This document shows, piece after piece, positions 23,262-43,059 of a stretch of DNA of 64,000 nucleotides. A program made the translations under genes and the position numbers. The stretch comes from Angiostrongylus vasorum (lineage: Eukaryota; Nematoda; Chromadorea; Rhabditida; Metastrongylidae): positions 4,891,001 to 4,955,000 of the forward strand of contig JADANN010000364.1 of the NCBI GenBank assembly GCA_018806985.1, given 5' to 3'. The notes below the pieces were generated by a model, which saw only the letters and a list, made by a program, of their open reading frames with translations, searched no databases and was not told where the DNA came from. Position 1 is the first letter of the stretch. The number at the start of each line of letters is the position of its first letter.

Positions 23262-24795
23262 TTTCCCCCCTGTCGCGTGCAAAAGAAGCTCCCGTAGGTT
23301 CTGCTCACTCTAAGGACTTGCTAAGCCTCATATCCTTATTCTAGGGTTTTCGTGAAAATTCTTATCTTCGGATCGGCAGTCTTATTGCAGTACGTTTGAC
23401 ATCCCAAGGGATACAGTCACTAGCAGCTCATGTCCATTGGTCGTGGTTGATAAGCATTAAGTGTCTTGGCCACCTTATCCTCGACAGTCTGACGTATGGA
23501 ATGACGTCACTGATCTTCTTGTGTGACACTAGTTACTTCTACCACTGTCCCGTCGATACTCCTAGCCGAAGGACTGCGCGTTCAATAACGTTGAGTAATC
23601 TACCATCCTTCTTAAACAACGATCAGATTTGCGACGCATATGTTAAGGTAGGAAGAATTGTTGAGTTGAAAAAGGTGAGTACGACGTCAAATGCTCATTA
23701 TAATGTTCATTGTTCTTTTCACTACATCCTCGATGTTCTCGAAAGCTGCACAAGTCGCTCGCTTCCTCCTGCTCAACTCTAAAGATAAATTGCTCATTTT
23801 GTTGATTTCCCGACCATGACAGACGTAGCTGGAGCATTCAAAGATGTTCGTTTTGTTGAGCGTGAATGGGGCATTCTTAACCAATCCGTCCCACATGAAC
23901 GTCGTCTTTGTGAGATCTAGTCGAAGACCAATTTTTCCTCAGGAATCTAGTCGCAGACCAGTTCTTCCACAGGCTTTAGCAATGTCGGCAAGCATTCGTT
24001 TAGACCAGACTAACGTTTGGTGTTATAAGAACGATGTCATCAGGAAAGCGAAGATGGTGTAATTGCTGACCACCAATTTTCACTCGCATATTCCATATAT
24101 ACATATCCACTTTAATATTCCATACTTCCACTTCCACTTCCATATTCCATATATTCTAGTGTTCGCATGGCGTACTGGAGGGTGGCGTTGAATAATTTTG
24201 GCGACATGGTATCGCCTTGCCTATTTCCTCTTTCGACGTTGATGTTAATAGCGTAATAGAATGTTGACATTTTGTGTTTTGAAAGTTTTATCTAGTTCAC
24301 GAAAAGTTTTTTAAATTTTGGATGGGGGTACTCTCGCTGTCCAGGGCTTGCATGACTGCTTCTATTTCAATAGAGTCAAAAGCTTTCTTCAAGTCGATGG
24401 AAGTGAGACCGAGCGGTCTCTTGGACTCTCGCAATACTTCACTAAGTCTTATTATTGCGTGGATGTGGCCCACAGCACTGAATCCTTTTCGAAACGTGCT
24501 TGGCATGGCTATCCATTGTTCGCTGTCAATCCTTTTTCGAGTGAATTTGTAGATGACAGACAGCTAGGAAATTGGGTGGCAATTGCCAATATTGCGGACG
24601 TCACTCTTTTTTGAACAATAACGTGGTCGTGCTGGTCTTCCACTGAGTAGGAACCTTGCATTCCTACAGGTAACCTGTGAAGGGCAAAGCCAACGTGTTT
24701 ATGAGGGCTGGCAGAAGCTTCTGTAGGTGTTCAGGTCTTTTCTTGTTCGAATCTCGTGTTGTTCAACTCTTCGCCCACGAAATTCGTGTAACGTA
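23262..24795 (-). mobile_element. RTE-type retrotransposon, degraded
   Basis: Minus-strand reverse transcriptase remnants include 'RKGFSAVGHIHAIIRLSEV' and 'DLKKAFDSIEIEAVMQAL' (24506-24297), the region after the catalytic loop (about 23900-23640), and the 3' region to 23262. Multiple frameshifts are present. About 75 bp of CCATATTC-type simple repeat (24084-24165) has grown inside it. Confidence 0.8.
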
Positions 24796-25041
24796 GTAAA
24801 TAGTAATATGTAACGAAAATTCATGCGGTACGGATTCAATACAACTCGCCAGACATTTAGACAAATTGCTGTTGTCACTATGGAAGTTGCCGATTTTTCA
24901 ATAGATGTCAGTTTTTCAAATAACTTCAGAACATGTGAAGAATAACGTTATAGAAGAGGACATTGTTTTATCACTCAAGGGTTTATATAATTTACTAGCC
25001 ACGTGTCACTATGATCTATCACTCGACCACGTCAGTGTCAA

Positions 25042-25480
25042 ACATCTTCCACGTTATGCCAACACTACTCCTGCTTTGCCCTTTCCGAGGGCTCACGTGT
25101 TACCCACTGCACCACCGATTTCCCTGCTTTGCGTTCCCCTAAGGCAGTTTTTTTCACCCTAATGGTGCTAGCAGGAATCTTCCGTCATCGGGAATGATCT
25201 GGGAATCGCAAGTCGGAATTGAATCCATTTAAGCTGAAGCTGCAGTCGAAATCACAATATTTAACTTTTATTACTGCCTATACTTCCCTTTCTTCACGGC
25301 AGAGCATGATGTGAAGTAAAACTACAGTGATGCTGAGATATGAGCAAAACTCGGGACCTCAGGTGCGCCTTGAATCCGCGATTACATTACCCTTTCCATA
25401 AGCTCACGTGCTGTCCATCACAATAACCGAAGCCTGCTTTCCCTTTTCTTCAGTCATGTCTTAACTCTATCGGTTATCCA
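25042..25480 (-). repeat. Two SINE-C units in tandem
   Basis: In reverse complement, one tRNA-like head is near 25440-25370 ('TGATGGACAGCACGTGAGC', 'TCGCGGATTCAAGGC'). It is followed by 'ATCTCAGCATCACTGTAGTT', 'GTGATTTCGACTGCAGCTTC' and 'ATTAGGGTGAAAAAAACTGC', and then a second head ('TCGGTGGTGCAGTGGGTAAC') near 25120. The repeat period is roughly 300 bp. The same succession of blocks recurs at 55170-55580. Confidence 0.7.
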
Positions 25481-26164
25481 GGATATTAATTGCGGGCTCG
25501 AAACCAAACCGAAGTTTCGAATTTTGCTCGAACCTCATCATCACTGTGGTTATATTTCTGTATTTTCTCTACCTATCCACTCCATATGACAACCATAGTT
25601 CGTGATAACCAATAGAAATGAAATAACGGTTCGTTACTGGTCAAGACTTGAACTTTACACACATCTATTAATAGAAGATGTTGGTTTTTTCGATAACCTA
25701 CGGAAGTTCTTCCACAAAAGAGGGTTTGACCAGCAAAGCACTTGACAGTCTTGTAGAAATGATTTTGTTATATCACTCTAAAAAATTATCCGCTAGATAA
25801 AACTGTACATAGAACGTATTTTTTTTGCTTTTATTCTGTCGATCATAAATATGACCTTGAACCACTATAAGTCGCTTCAGGGATTTAGAATTTTATGCTA
25901 GCCAGATGATATCCCTAGGTGTCGTAGGCGTCGAATTTCATTAAAGAAGTGTAGCAGAGATATCTCTACACTCCTTTTACCAGGGTACACATAGTTCCTT
26001 ATCATGAAATAAACTCATAAAAAAAACTTTTTAAGAATTACTTATTTTTTTCTATTTTACATGACCCTTTTTTCACATCTGTTCTGCGGATCTCAGTACT
26101 TCTCACATTTGACTTGTTTTCTCATAACCACTACCGACAAAGGTCTTTGTAGTTTTTGGTCATG
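25481..26164. other. No gene recognised
   Basis: A short SINE-C-like scrap is visible at about 25500-25560. The rest is AT-rich sequence without features. Confidence 0.35.
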
Positions 26165-26425
26165 TGTTCGGATGCTGCTTGAGCACATTCGTCTTCGCTG
26201 TGAATGTCCTTTGATGGTGGTCGAGTCGATTCTCACCGCACTCCTGGGTGATAGAGAGTGCCCATGTGGAATGGACGCGGGAAACTAATCGCAGACAAAT
26301 CGCGTAACAATTCCTCGGTCCCCCATAGGGATGGAAGGCATAGTGAGCCTGATTTCGGAGTTGAAGCAACACTGTGCTCATAATTAACGGCGTCACTACC
26401 ATTGCTCTACGCCTTCCTTTTTTGT
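26165..26425 (-). repeat. SINE-D copy
   Basis: The reverse complement holds 'AGAGCAATGGTAGTGACGCC', a weak B-box region, the shared core ('TCACTATGCCTTCCATCCCT') and the tail ending near 'AAGGACATTCACAGCGAAG'. Confidence 0.75.
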
Positions 26426-27050
26426 AAATTACTGCCTACACATAATTTCTTTAAGGAAACCATGTTTTAAAATCAACGCATATTAGTTGTTGTGTTAAAC
26501 TTATCTACAAATGAAGTTTTTCAGAAAAAGAAAAAAACCGACACAAATGCTGCGACTGCAGACACGAACAACACATTGAGTAGTACCATAATGTCCTGTT
26601 GGAAGAAATCTCACTCGTCCAAACCGTTCAAAATGCGAACATCACCAAAAGAAGAAACGAAACGAAAAAATTGAGTGTTGTACGCATCAGGAAACCATGA
26701 CGAAATACCGTGAGAGCACAATGAAACTTGTGCCTTTTCGCTTTTACACTCGCAATCGTCGTCCATAATTTAATATACTATACTTAATGCTACAAAATAA
26801 CGTGCCGTCCCACACAGAAATCTAGTGTCGTCGGGAATGCTCTGAAGTTAAATAGGCAACTGGTTTCGTGTCTGCCTCGCTTAAATAAAAACTAGTAGCA
26901 AACGTAGAAATCGAGTCCACTCTTCGTTTATAGGCAGTAGTTATAAAAAGGCAAACCGGTTAAAAATAGAGTTCATGAATTCATTTTCACGTATTCTTTT
27001 TCCAGCTGTAAGGAAATTGCGACAAATAATGGAATTATTGGTAAAAAAAA
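26426..27050. other. No feature seen
   Basis: No gene or repeat recognised. Confidence 0.35.
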
Positions 27051-27280
27051 ATAAAGGGTAAAACTTCCGCCCTTGATCTATCCATGAGGGATGCGCCATG
27101 CATTCCACTTCATGAAGCATCGTTGGAGAGTACCGATGTATCGAGCCAGTACAGCTATTCTCCTAGCCAAGTCTGGTACCAATTTGCCGACCCGGAGACA
27201 TGGAGGGCTTGGTGGGCCTGGAGCACAGTGATCGACCCTGTGTATTGCAGGGCGCCTCCGACCACTGCACTACATGCGCC
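27051..27280 (-). repeat. SINE-A copy downstream of arp-1
   Basis: The reverse complement contains the A-box-like 'GTAGTGCAGTGGTCGGAGGC', the B-box region 'GGTCGATCACTGTGC' and the tail 'GCATGGCGCATCCCTCATGG'. An internal deletion removes about 50 bp after the core. It lies just beyond the likely arp-1 polyadenylation region. Confidence 0.8.
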
Positions 27281-27332
27281 ATATATATTGCTAGCCGACA
27301 TTAAACCAAAAAACTACCATTTTTTTAGCAAA

Positions 27333-27338
27333 TTTATT
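27333..27338 (-). terminator. Possible arp-1 polyadenylation signal
   Basis: AATAAA on the minus strand about 305 bp past the arp-1 stop codon. It is the first canonical hexamer I find downstream of the stop. Cleavage has not been shown. Confidence 0.4.
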
Positions 27339-27643
27339 ATGAATAATTATCACAAATAGAGCATGAAATAACGATCGAAACGACAACCATTTTGAATGTT
27401 GAATTGCACGTAGAAAAATACAACATAGAACTCAGAGAACGTGAGCGTACAATTCACATAACCAGTAGAAGAAATCAATGGATTGCGTTGCAAAAGTCAA
27501 AGCGGCGTTATGCTTAATATTAATGCAGCCCATTATGGAAACAGGTTGCTACCCTACAGCCTAATAAGCGATTAAAAACGATAAAGAGAAATGATGATCG
27601 AGACATAAAGAATCGAACAAACAGATAAAAAGACAAGAGCTGA

Positions 27644-35665
<8,022 letters not shown>

Positions 35666-35707
35666 TCTACAACGCAGCGGACGCCCAAGTGTGTCCTGTC
35701 AAGTTAA

Positions 35708-35713
35708 CTGAAA
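35708..35713 (-). promoter_or_regulatory. Probable trans-splice acceptor of arp-1
   Basis: TTTCAG on the minus strand, 42 nt upstream of the arp-1 ATG, with no intervening in-frame start. This matches the nematode outron acceptor consensus. It could instead be the acceptor of a non-coding 5' intron. Confidence 0.5.
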
Positions 35714-35751
35714 CGAACAGCATTGAACGAAACGGACAGAGGACGGCGAAG

Positions 35752-35802
35752 TCCAACAACAACAGCAACAACAACAACAACAACAACGACAGCAGCAACA
35801 AT
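35752..35802. repeat. (CAA/CAG)n trinucleotide tract in arp-1 upstream flank
   Basis: About 50 bp of CAA repeats interrupted by CAG and CGA, upstream of the arp-1 trans-splice acceptor, within the interval shared with the divergent methyltransferase gene. Confidence 0.9.
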
Positions 35803-36384
35803 TAGAACATCTGTACCATCTTCGTGTCAGCTAAACAAAGGGAGTTTGTAAGGATACATCGATTATTTATGTAGAGGCTTATAGAATGTCAGTCTTTTGA
35901 ACAACATTATTATTCACCACATCACTCTCAGACTACCAACAATGAGATATGAGCAATTCGAAACCGATGGCTCTGATTAAACAAAGCCAACAAGGATGAA
36001 TTACAGTAACAATTAAAAACAGAGTCCAGTTCGTAACAGTACGGCTCTGAAGGCGATATAAGTAAGTACATGGATGATTTACGCAGAGGTTTATAGAAAG
36101 TCGGTTATCTGAGGCATTAGGAGTCAAACAAGTAATTACTAGTAATTAGTTTCTAGAAAGGTTATTTGAACTCTTACAGAAACGAGCACGACGATGTTTG
36201 CGGTGCGTTGACCGTGATCTCCAGAATACACTTTAATCGACGACACAACCTGTTCAGTACTCTGTACTACACAGTTGTCTTGTACTGCAACAAAATCTCT
36301 TATTAGGTAACCTTGAAATCATTTTTGTTCTCTATGTTCTTGTTTGGCAAACACAAATGTTACTTTGTTCTTTATTGCGGTAAA
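35803..36384. other. Divergent intergenic region between arp-1 and set-4-like gene
   Basis: No coding sequence, TATA box or family repeat is obvious. It separates the two starts, which are 964 bp apart in total, and so must contain promoter sequence for one or both genes. Confidence 0.4.
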
Positions 36385-36545
36385 ATTGACGTTTCGGCAG
36401 TACCGCCTCCTTTAGAACGTGGAAGGATAAACTGACATGCTTCCACGCTCTGAAGAAGGCAACACTTCCGATATTGATATTGCTCAACGAGAGTGTCGGT
36501 AACTATTTAATCAATGCTGAGGTTAATGAGAAGTCGTTCGTGGGA
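36385..36545. repeat. Palindromic Penelope-like tails just upstream of set-4-like gene
   Basis: The minus-strand arm (36393-36426) and plus-strand arm (36440-36475) both carry the CTGAAGAAGGC/CTAAAGGAGGC box. The minus arm keeps 'GAAACGTCAATTTTACCGC'. The plus arm continues into 'CAATGCTGAGGTTAATGAG' and 'AAGTCGTTCGTGGG'. It ends about 85 bp before the set-4-like ATG. Confidence 0.65.
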
Positions 36546-36628
36546 ATCATTTTCGTTGATTTTAGCTGGAAGTTAGCGTCCGTTATGTTGTGTTCTGGTA
36601 TTCACGTACTGCACGATTCTGCTTCCAG

Positions 36629-39600
36629 ATGAAGGCATCAAATTCACAGCGGACTGATGAAGACGAGGCAGAAATCTCCGAAGAAGCACTTCTGTCCTTC
36701 CGAGAGGTGCCATCCGGTGACCACTCGCTTACTCCGCAAGAGTTGTGTGTCTTTGACGATATGGCAACAAGCTTAGTTATAGATTCAGTGCTGGACTTTC
36801 AAACCCATAAAATGCATCCTAGGTGGGTTTTGGTCTTATTTATTCATGAAAGTACTACTTTGAAGTTCTTTCCGTAGTACTTTGAAGTACTTCTTCGGAG
36901 ATTCTTTTACTTCTTAGGAGAAGATACGTCAGGCAAGATGAACGTCTGGTAGTTGTTGACATTATGCGTCAATTTCGAGAGTCTAACAACTTTGCTCAAG
37001 CACTGTTACAATTCTTTTCCTTGCGTTCTGTCAAGGATTTCATTCAACGTCTAACCCTGCAGAAACAAGCGGCACTTAGAGACCATGTGAGTTTTCTATT
37101 CTGGTATAGATTATTATGGAAGTTTATTTCTAAGGGGATACAATCAAACGAGGTGGTGATTGCTTAGGTTTGCGTGTATATCGAGAAGGACGGTATATAG
37201 TTTAACCAGGCGGTGTATGTCATGGTGGCTGGAAAGTTAGCGTTTTGTCATGTTAAGATGGTAGAACTAGGATTTTTATTCCACACATAGAGAATTGTAG
37301 ATTCCGAGGGCTCTTACTGTATGGTGTGATGGTGTACACGTTAGTTCCCAGGAAGAGTAGTAATAAGACTCAATCCCTGCCACAGACATATGCTGTCCAG
37401 AGTTTTGCTCATATCTGAGCATCCGTGTGGTTGCATTTCACATAATACTCTGCCATGAAGAAATTACAGTAGGCAGTAAATAAAAGGCTAGCATTAACGG
37501 TTTTGTTCCTCAAGGTTCTGAGGAAATGGAAACAACGGATATTTTGAAGACATTTTAGTTAGCAGCTTATATCGACGACTTCACTTCTCAGTAAGTTGTG
37601 GGAATTGTTGAAAAAAACAGTAGACCGTATATGGAATGTTTCCATGTTGAAATCGTTAAATCGGCGAAGGACGACTTTAAGAAATGAGTTCTTGTTTGGT
37701 CATGCGAAGAGAATGGTCGTCTTTTATTCGTCTCAAGGGCGCGTCTAGCGGAGTGGTCGAAGGCGCTCTGGAATACACATTGGATCAATCCCCGCGCTCC
37801 AGGCCCACCAGCCCTCCATCCCTCCGGGATCGTCAAATTAGTACCAGACTTGCTGGGATCGTAGCAGCACGGATTCCATAGATCAGTAGGCCATGGCGAG
37901 TCATTCTATAGGCCAGATATGCATTCAATCAAGATAGTATATCAAGACATTCAAGATATGATATTCAACCTCCAACGATGCTTAATGAAGTCGAATGAAT
38001 GACGCATCCCTCGGGGATTGGTCAACGCCGAGAACTTTATCCTTTTATCGTTTTTATCCGTCTCAAGCTTTTCGTAGATTCAGTTTTGAGGTAGACGTTA
38101 TCATGGTTTTATCGGAGAATAGCTGTTCTATTTTCCAAATGATTTTTGCAACAGGGATCGTTTTCGTGAATTCATATAGAATCGTTGTTAGGACATCGCC
38201 CACTTTCCAGTCTAATTGTAGTCTTATGAAGTTTTTTTTTGCGTTACTTCAATCGCTAATAATAAGGAACTTAAGTGGCAAGTTGAATGGTAAAACACTG
38301 GATTTAAAAAGAGACTTTGGCGACCCTTATGAGCTTCAGTTCTCGACAACTATTTTTTTATGATTTTTCTATAACTGTTATTTATTGAAAGTCAGGAAAG
38401 TTGTGCTGAAGATAACCTTTAACAATTCTTGCTGAACAAAGATGAGGTATTATTTTACTCTTTATTGAGGTGAAACTGACGTTCCGGCGGATTTCGCCTT
38501 CCTCAGAGACTGTAAAGGTCAGGTTGACTGCAGTCCACCCAGCCAAACAAAATAGTCAACCCCAATGACCTTTTTTTTGATATCATTGGTGTTTAATGGA
38601 TTATGTTTATTAGGAACGATATGATTAGGAGACTTTGAAAGTTTTTAGAACACCAGTGATGTTTGATGAATTATGTTTTTATAGAGCGTCTCATTTATCT
38701 TTTCTCATTATTTTACCTGATCCGATCTGACATGGTGATCACAATCCAAGGTGAATCACCGTGTTTCGTAAGGATGAACAGTTTTCTTGAAAGGGTATCA
38801 TGATTGACGAGCACTTTTTGTGCATGTCCCACAATTTTTCTCCGTTATAGTGCATTTAACACATCGCTAAAGATGCGGGCACGGGATTAATAAGGAGCGA
38901 CAAAGGGGTGCGTGTATCGCAGTGGTCGGAGGCGCCGTGCAATACACATGGTATACTCGATACCCGCGCCGAAGTCTCATCAAGCCTTCCATCCCTTTGG
39001 AGTTGCAAATTGGTACCAGATTTGTCTGGGAGGATAGCGGCACTAGCTCGATACATCGGTAGGCCGCCGCGAGTCATTGTAAAGGCCGGATATGCATTCA
39101 ATCACCTCCAAACGATGCTTAATGAATTTGAATGCATGGCGCATCCCTCAGGGATTGATCATCGCCGAAGCTTTATCTCTGTTTTTATTTCGTGTGATGT
39201 GGCATTGCTAAAGGGGTGAACGTTCATGATATCATGAGCTCTGAACAAATACCAGGTAGATTTACTTTTTCTAGGATACTGGATCTGATTTTTAATGCAG
39301 CGTTTTTCAGATAGTTCGTTTCTTGAACGTCTTCTGCTCAAAAGCCGGTTTTACTATAGACATATGTAGTCGATATGCAGCTGAACAAAATATGGGAGCT
39401 AAATTAGTTGCGACTCGTTTTTGGTAAATCAAAGACATTGAAAACTTTTGAGCAATGTTGGTATCAATGCATTTTACGTCGAATATTTTAGGCAGCGAGG
39501 TGATAAAATAGAACGGCTTTGTGGTGTGATTAGTGAGATGAATGATGAAGAAGAGGAACAAATACTGCGACCAGGATTAAATGACTTCTCAGTCATGTAC

Positions 39601-40502
39601 AGCATGAGGTGCAGATATTTCATTTTCAAACTGTGGCGATTTGGGCTGCCCAGATCAATCCCATTGACGGGTGATTGCTGATGGCATTGGTAGATAGAAA
39701 ACTAGCTGAGGATAGGCGAAACGGTGGACTCGCATGGTGTGCTGGTGAACGCGTTAGCACCCGGAAAGGGAATAGCGCGTTCGTTCCCCACTGCAGACAC
39801 CTGCAGTCCGATATTTTGCAAATGTCTCAGCATCGTTATGGCTAAATTGTTATGTTTTACACACAGCCAGTGTTCAGAAAAAAAGTGCGCACAGTTGTGG
39901 TTAGGACCAGGAGCGTACATCAACCATGATTGCCGTCCTAGTTGTCGTTTTGTTCCGAATGGGCATACCGCCTACATTCAGGTACTATCTGCCATACTTT
40001 CGAGCTTTATCTCTAGATCTGGTCTCTTTGGAAACAGAATTTCAGGAATCTTATAGTGAATTTCAGATTTTACGAGAGCTAAAGCCTGGTGATGAAATCA
40101 CTTGCTTTTACGGAGAAGATTTCTTCGGCGAAGGAAATGAGAAGTGCGAATGTATCACTTGTGAGAGGTAATGTCCGTTAAGAGATGTTAAGAACTATCT
40201 GACTAATCCTTATGAAACTTTGAAGAAATTCTGACTACATGTACTTTGAGCACCGCGATTGATGGACTGCGAGAGAAGGATTATTGATACATAGCATCTA
40301 TATTTTTAGGTCAGTTATCTGAGTCATTTGAGTAAAGAACTATTGCAGACGTGGTAAAGGAGTGTTTGCCAGCCGAGAAGAAAATAGCGATAACGCTTCA
40401 GGAAGCAGTGTGGAAATAGATGAAACGAACACTTCTCCACAGCAAAAATATGGTCTCCGTGAAACGGATTCTCGTCTCTATCGATCTGGGGTCACAATGT
40501 GA
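36629..40502 (+). CDS. set-4: SUV4-20/SET-4-type histone H4 lysine-20 methyltransferase
   Basis: Seven exons: 36629-36822, 36918-37086, 39311-39423, 39492-39608, 39867-39981, 40067-40167 and 40349-40502. They sum to 963 nt, or 320 residues plus TGA, with consistent phases. SUV4-20 enzymes add the second and third methyl groups to H4K20 in chromatin. The SUV4-20 N-terminal region reads '[19 protein letters not shown]'. The SET domain follows: '[12 protein letters not shown]', '[13 protein letters not shown]', '[16 protein letters not shown]' (NHDC at residues 217-220), '[19 protein letters not shown]' (about 240-258) and post-SET 'CECITCER' (Cys 263, 265 and 268, which with Cys220 would hold zinc). 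The ATG directly abuts a TTCCAG acceptor, as in a trans-spliced nematode start. It lacks the long C-terminal tail of vertebrate homologues. The exon 5 acceptor is uncertain: the nearest one (TTCAG at 39873-39877) breaks the frame, so the upstream CAG at 39864-39866 was chosen. Confidence 0.92.
37285..37500 (+). repeat. SINE-C copy in set-4-like intron 2
   Basis: A diverged head ('TATGGTGTGATGGTGTACAC'), then 'ATATCTGAGCATCCGTGTGG', 'CATAATACTCTGCCATGAAG' and 'GTAGGCAGTAAATAAAAGGC'. Confidence 0.7.
37738..38051 (+). repeat. SINE-A copy with target-site duplication in set-4-like intron 2
   Basis: The direct repeat TTTTATTCGTCTCAAG (37722-37737) and TTTTATCCGTCTCAAG (38052-38067) flanks the element. 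The head 'GTCTAGCGGAGTGGTCGAAG' and core 'CCATCCCTCCGGGATCGTCA' are clear. A short internal 'CAAGA(T/C)AT' expansion lies at about 37930-37965. Confidence 0.9.
38455..38535 (-). repeat. Penelope-like tail box in set-4-like intron 2
   Basis: The reverse complement reads 'CTCTGAGGAAGGCGAAATCC', then 'GCCGGAACGTCAGTTTCACC', then 'TCAATAAAGAG'. It is the best preserved copy of the GGCG/CGCC stem. Confidence 0.65.
38906..39190 (+). repeat. SINE-A copy in set-4-like intron 2
   Basis: It has 'GTGTATCGCAGTGGTCGGAG', the core 'TTGGTACCAGATTTGTCTGG' and the tail 'GATTGATCATCGCCGAAGCT'. A short flanking direct repeat AAAGGGGTG (38902-38910 and 39210-39218) is a possible target-site duplication. Confidence 0.88.
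39640..39855 (+). repeat. SINE-C copy filling set-4-like intron 4
   Basis: A GGGTGATTGCTGATGG leader, the head 'GCATGGTGTGCTGGTGAACG', a B-box-like 'GCGTTCGTTCCCCACTGCAG' and 'ATGTCTCAGCATCGTTATGG'. It makes up most of the 258-bp intron and ends about 10 bp before the chosen exon 5 acceptor. Confidence 0.75.
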
Positions 40503-41312
40503 CACAGATTTAGGACCACTTTTAGTCTTCGTGCAAACTATTGACGTATCGTAGAAAGGCGATGGCCTTAAAACTTCACTCATTCTCAGAGATTGTGCTG
40601 ATACTTTATCTAGTATGGAGAGAAACTAGTTATTCAGCGTTTTTCGCGTGCAATACGATAAGCTTCTCGTTTTATCTACATCTTGTTAGAATAACGTTTC
40701 ATCTATTCAACGAGCTTATTGAGCCTTCTTTGTCAGCTTATTGGCATGACTGTATCCCTTTTTATGGAGTCTGAATATTTGCATAGTTCGTTTTGCCCAG
40801 AAATGTATTGAAATTAGTTCAGAGTAATACCCAAGCGTTCTGTTTGTTCTAGTGTTATTCTTCGTGTCTGCCTATGGAACCAAGCAGTTTCAATTTGCTG
40901 GTGTAGCATCGCATCGATCCTAGGTGCACGTCTTTTCGAATTTTTTAGCCTATTTATTTCCCGTGATCTTTCTTGCCCTATCTTGCAGGTGTTGGGCGTT
41001 GTATAGACGAGCAGTCGTACATTTCTTTTTTATTTCTTTCACGTTGTGTCCAGACTCATTCATTTTGGTTATGTGATGCATCCTTGTTCATACGCTATCG
41101 TGTCGGCGTGTCTTGATCAGTTTTGAGCCCATGTCGTACAAATGTTTTTTCTTTGCTGAGTAAATAGGCTAGTTTTTCCCTACGCACTGCTAGCGGTTCT
41201 TTTGTGCAGTAATCTCTATTTTACATTTGTTTAGGTAAGCTGCAATATACAACATTGAGTTCTTCAATATCTGTCCCATCTTGCTCATGATTACTAAATA
41301 GGTTCAGTGGTA
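40503..41312. other. No feature seen downstream of set-4-like gene
   Basis: 3' flank of the methyltransferase gene. I found no further coding exon; the plus frame 40541-40774 has no domain. Confidence 0.35.
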
Positions 41313-41315
41313 TAG

Positions 41316-41588
41316 AAGGATGAGGCTTTCGGCGTTGATCAATCCGTGAGCGATACGCCATGCATTCTACTTCATAAGCATCCTTGGAGGTGATTGAATA
41401 CCTATCTGACCTTTACAATGACTCGCGGAGCCTATCGATGTATCGAGCCAGTGTTGCTATCTTCCCTAGACTAGTCTGGTACCAATTTGTCGACCCCGTG
41501 AGGATGGAGTGTTCGGTGGGCCTGCAGCGCCGGGTCGATCTCATGTGTACTGCAGGGTGCCTCCGACTGCTGCGCCACACGCGCCCCT
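41316..41588 (-). repeat. SINE-A copy with probable target-site duplication
   Basis: The reverse complement has 'GTGTGGCGCAGCAGTCGGAG', 'GAGATCGACCCGGCGC' and the core 'TTGGTACCAGACTAGTCTAG'. The direct repeat TTCAGTGGTA at 41303-41312 and 41593-41602 brackets it. Confidence 0.85.
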
Positions 41589-41727
41589 AAGTTTCAGTGG
41601 TAGTGGTCATACTTCGGAAGGTGCAATGTAGTAAAGAACTTACTACGCTGTTTTACTGTCGGAAATTACTACATTCGGTTTTTTTTAAATCTTGGAGAAC
41701 TTGTACATGGAAACCACTTTAACATTT

Positions 41728-41910
41728 TTTGTGTATCGCAGTGGTATTGATACTGTTCATCACAAGTGCGGTGCTGGTTCAACTTCTCTGGTCTGTTGAG
41801 GATCACATGCTCTGAGTTCGGGAAATTGTTACCAGGCTTGAATGGGATCAAGTCATTTCCATTCATTCTAAGTGGTTAGGCTGTCCAGCTTGTGACAGTT
41901 GTCTCCACAG
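41728..41910 (+). repeat. SINE-D copy, truncated
   Basis: The head 'TATCGCAGTGGTATTGATAC', a B-box-like 'GGTGCTGGTTCAACTTC' and a diverged core ('GAAATTGTTACCAGGCTTGA'). The tail is missing or beyond recognition. Confidence 0.65.
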
Positions 41911-43059
41911 CGTAACTCTCAAACTTGGGTAATTAAACCATTTATACTAATATAATAATGACGAAAAGAAGATACTGACGCAGTATAAGTGCGCGATGAT
42001 AACATGGTTACTAGATAAGCATAAGATAATGAGTAAGAAGTCACCTTGAGCTGGAAGAGTAGTTGTATTGGCTATTGGGTTAATATGAGGAAGAGGTTTC
42101 ATATAAAAGTACAATTTGACCTAGAAAGGTGAAGAGCACATGGTAGCGCGGGCACCAATAGGACTAGATGGTTGTTAGCGCTAATGGCATACTGTAAATA
42201 GCTAGCGTACTACTGTTGAGGAATGGTGTACAGTAGAATACAACAATGACACTACACTGAGATTAATGTGGTAGGAGATACACATAGGAATAAAATAGCT
42301 TTAATGCATGTGTTATTATTAGGATGGTAACAAGTGTAATGTGTAGCAGTGACTAGTACTGCTTATATTTATGGACAGCCTAATCACTGAGATCTGCAAT
42401 GTGTGGTGAGGCGGGAATGTGAAGAACAAGACAATGCTTTAGCCAATGAGGTGTTAACATACAACAAAACTACAAAATATTGCTCAACTCCTAAAGATAC
42501 AATGTCATGATAAGTGTGTATACTACGGAGGGTGTCTAGGATTGTCTAAGAGGTTCCCTATAATGAACTACGGTGGAGCAATTCTATAACAAGAGGTGAA
42601 CGAAGATGCATATGGCAGGAACGTCGACGTATGGGCCTCATCAGCAAACCGCGGTCCTTTTATACTGCCTCAGGGGTGGGCAGATGGGTACTGTTGTTGA
42701 CCCTTGCGTCGTCCTCGTATATCATAATTATGGTGGCTAATTCATAAACAATATTGTGTTCCATCTGGTATTGAAGATATGTGACATTGTTTATACCGAC
42801 ATATCCTTTATTCTTAACAGCCTCAATTTGTGGGCAGATGCTGTTTATCGTTGGTGACCCGCTCTTGTTGTGCGGTTAGATGTTAATTATCGTTGGGTGA
42901 CCCACTATCGTTGTTATTGTTGTTGCAGCTAATTCTTTGGGTCACATCTGGCTAGACATCGATCACTATCCGAAGATAGAATAATAATTACTGTAGAGAA
43001 TATTATTCTCTACTACATAATGTTTATTGGTCGACTTGTCGACATTCTATATATATATT
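41911..43059. other. No feature seen
   Basis: About 1.1 kb with neither coding exons nor recognised repeats. It ends in a short TA-rich stretch (about 43045-43068). Confidence 0.35.

Noticed and set aside
37995..38363. 122-codon plus-strand frame in set-4-like intron 2
   Set aside because: It begins in a SINE-A tail, has no recognised domain and would not fit the methyltransferase exon phases.
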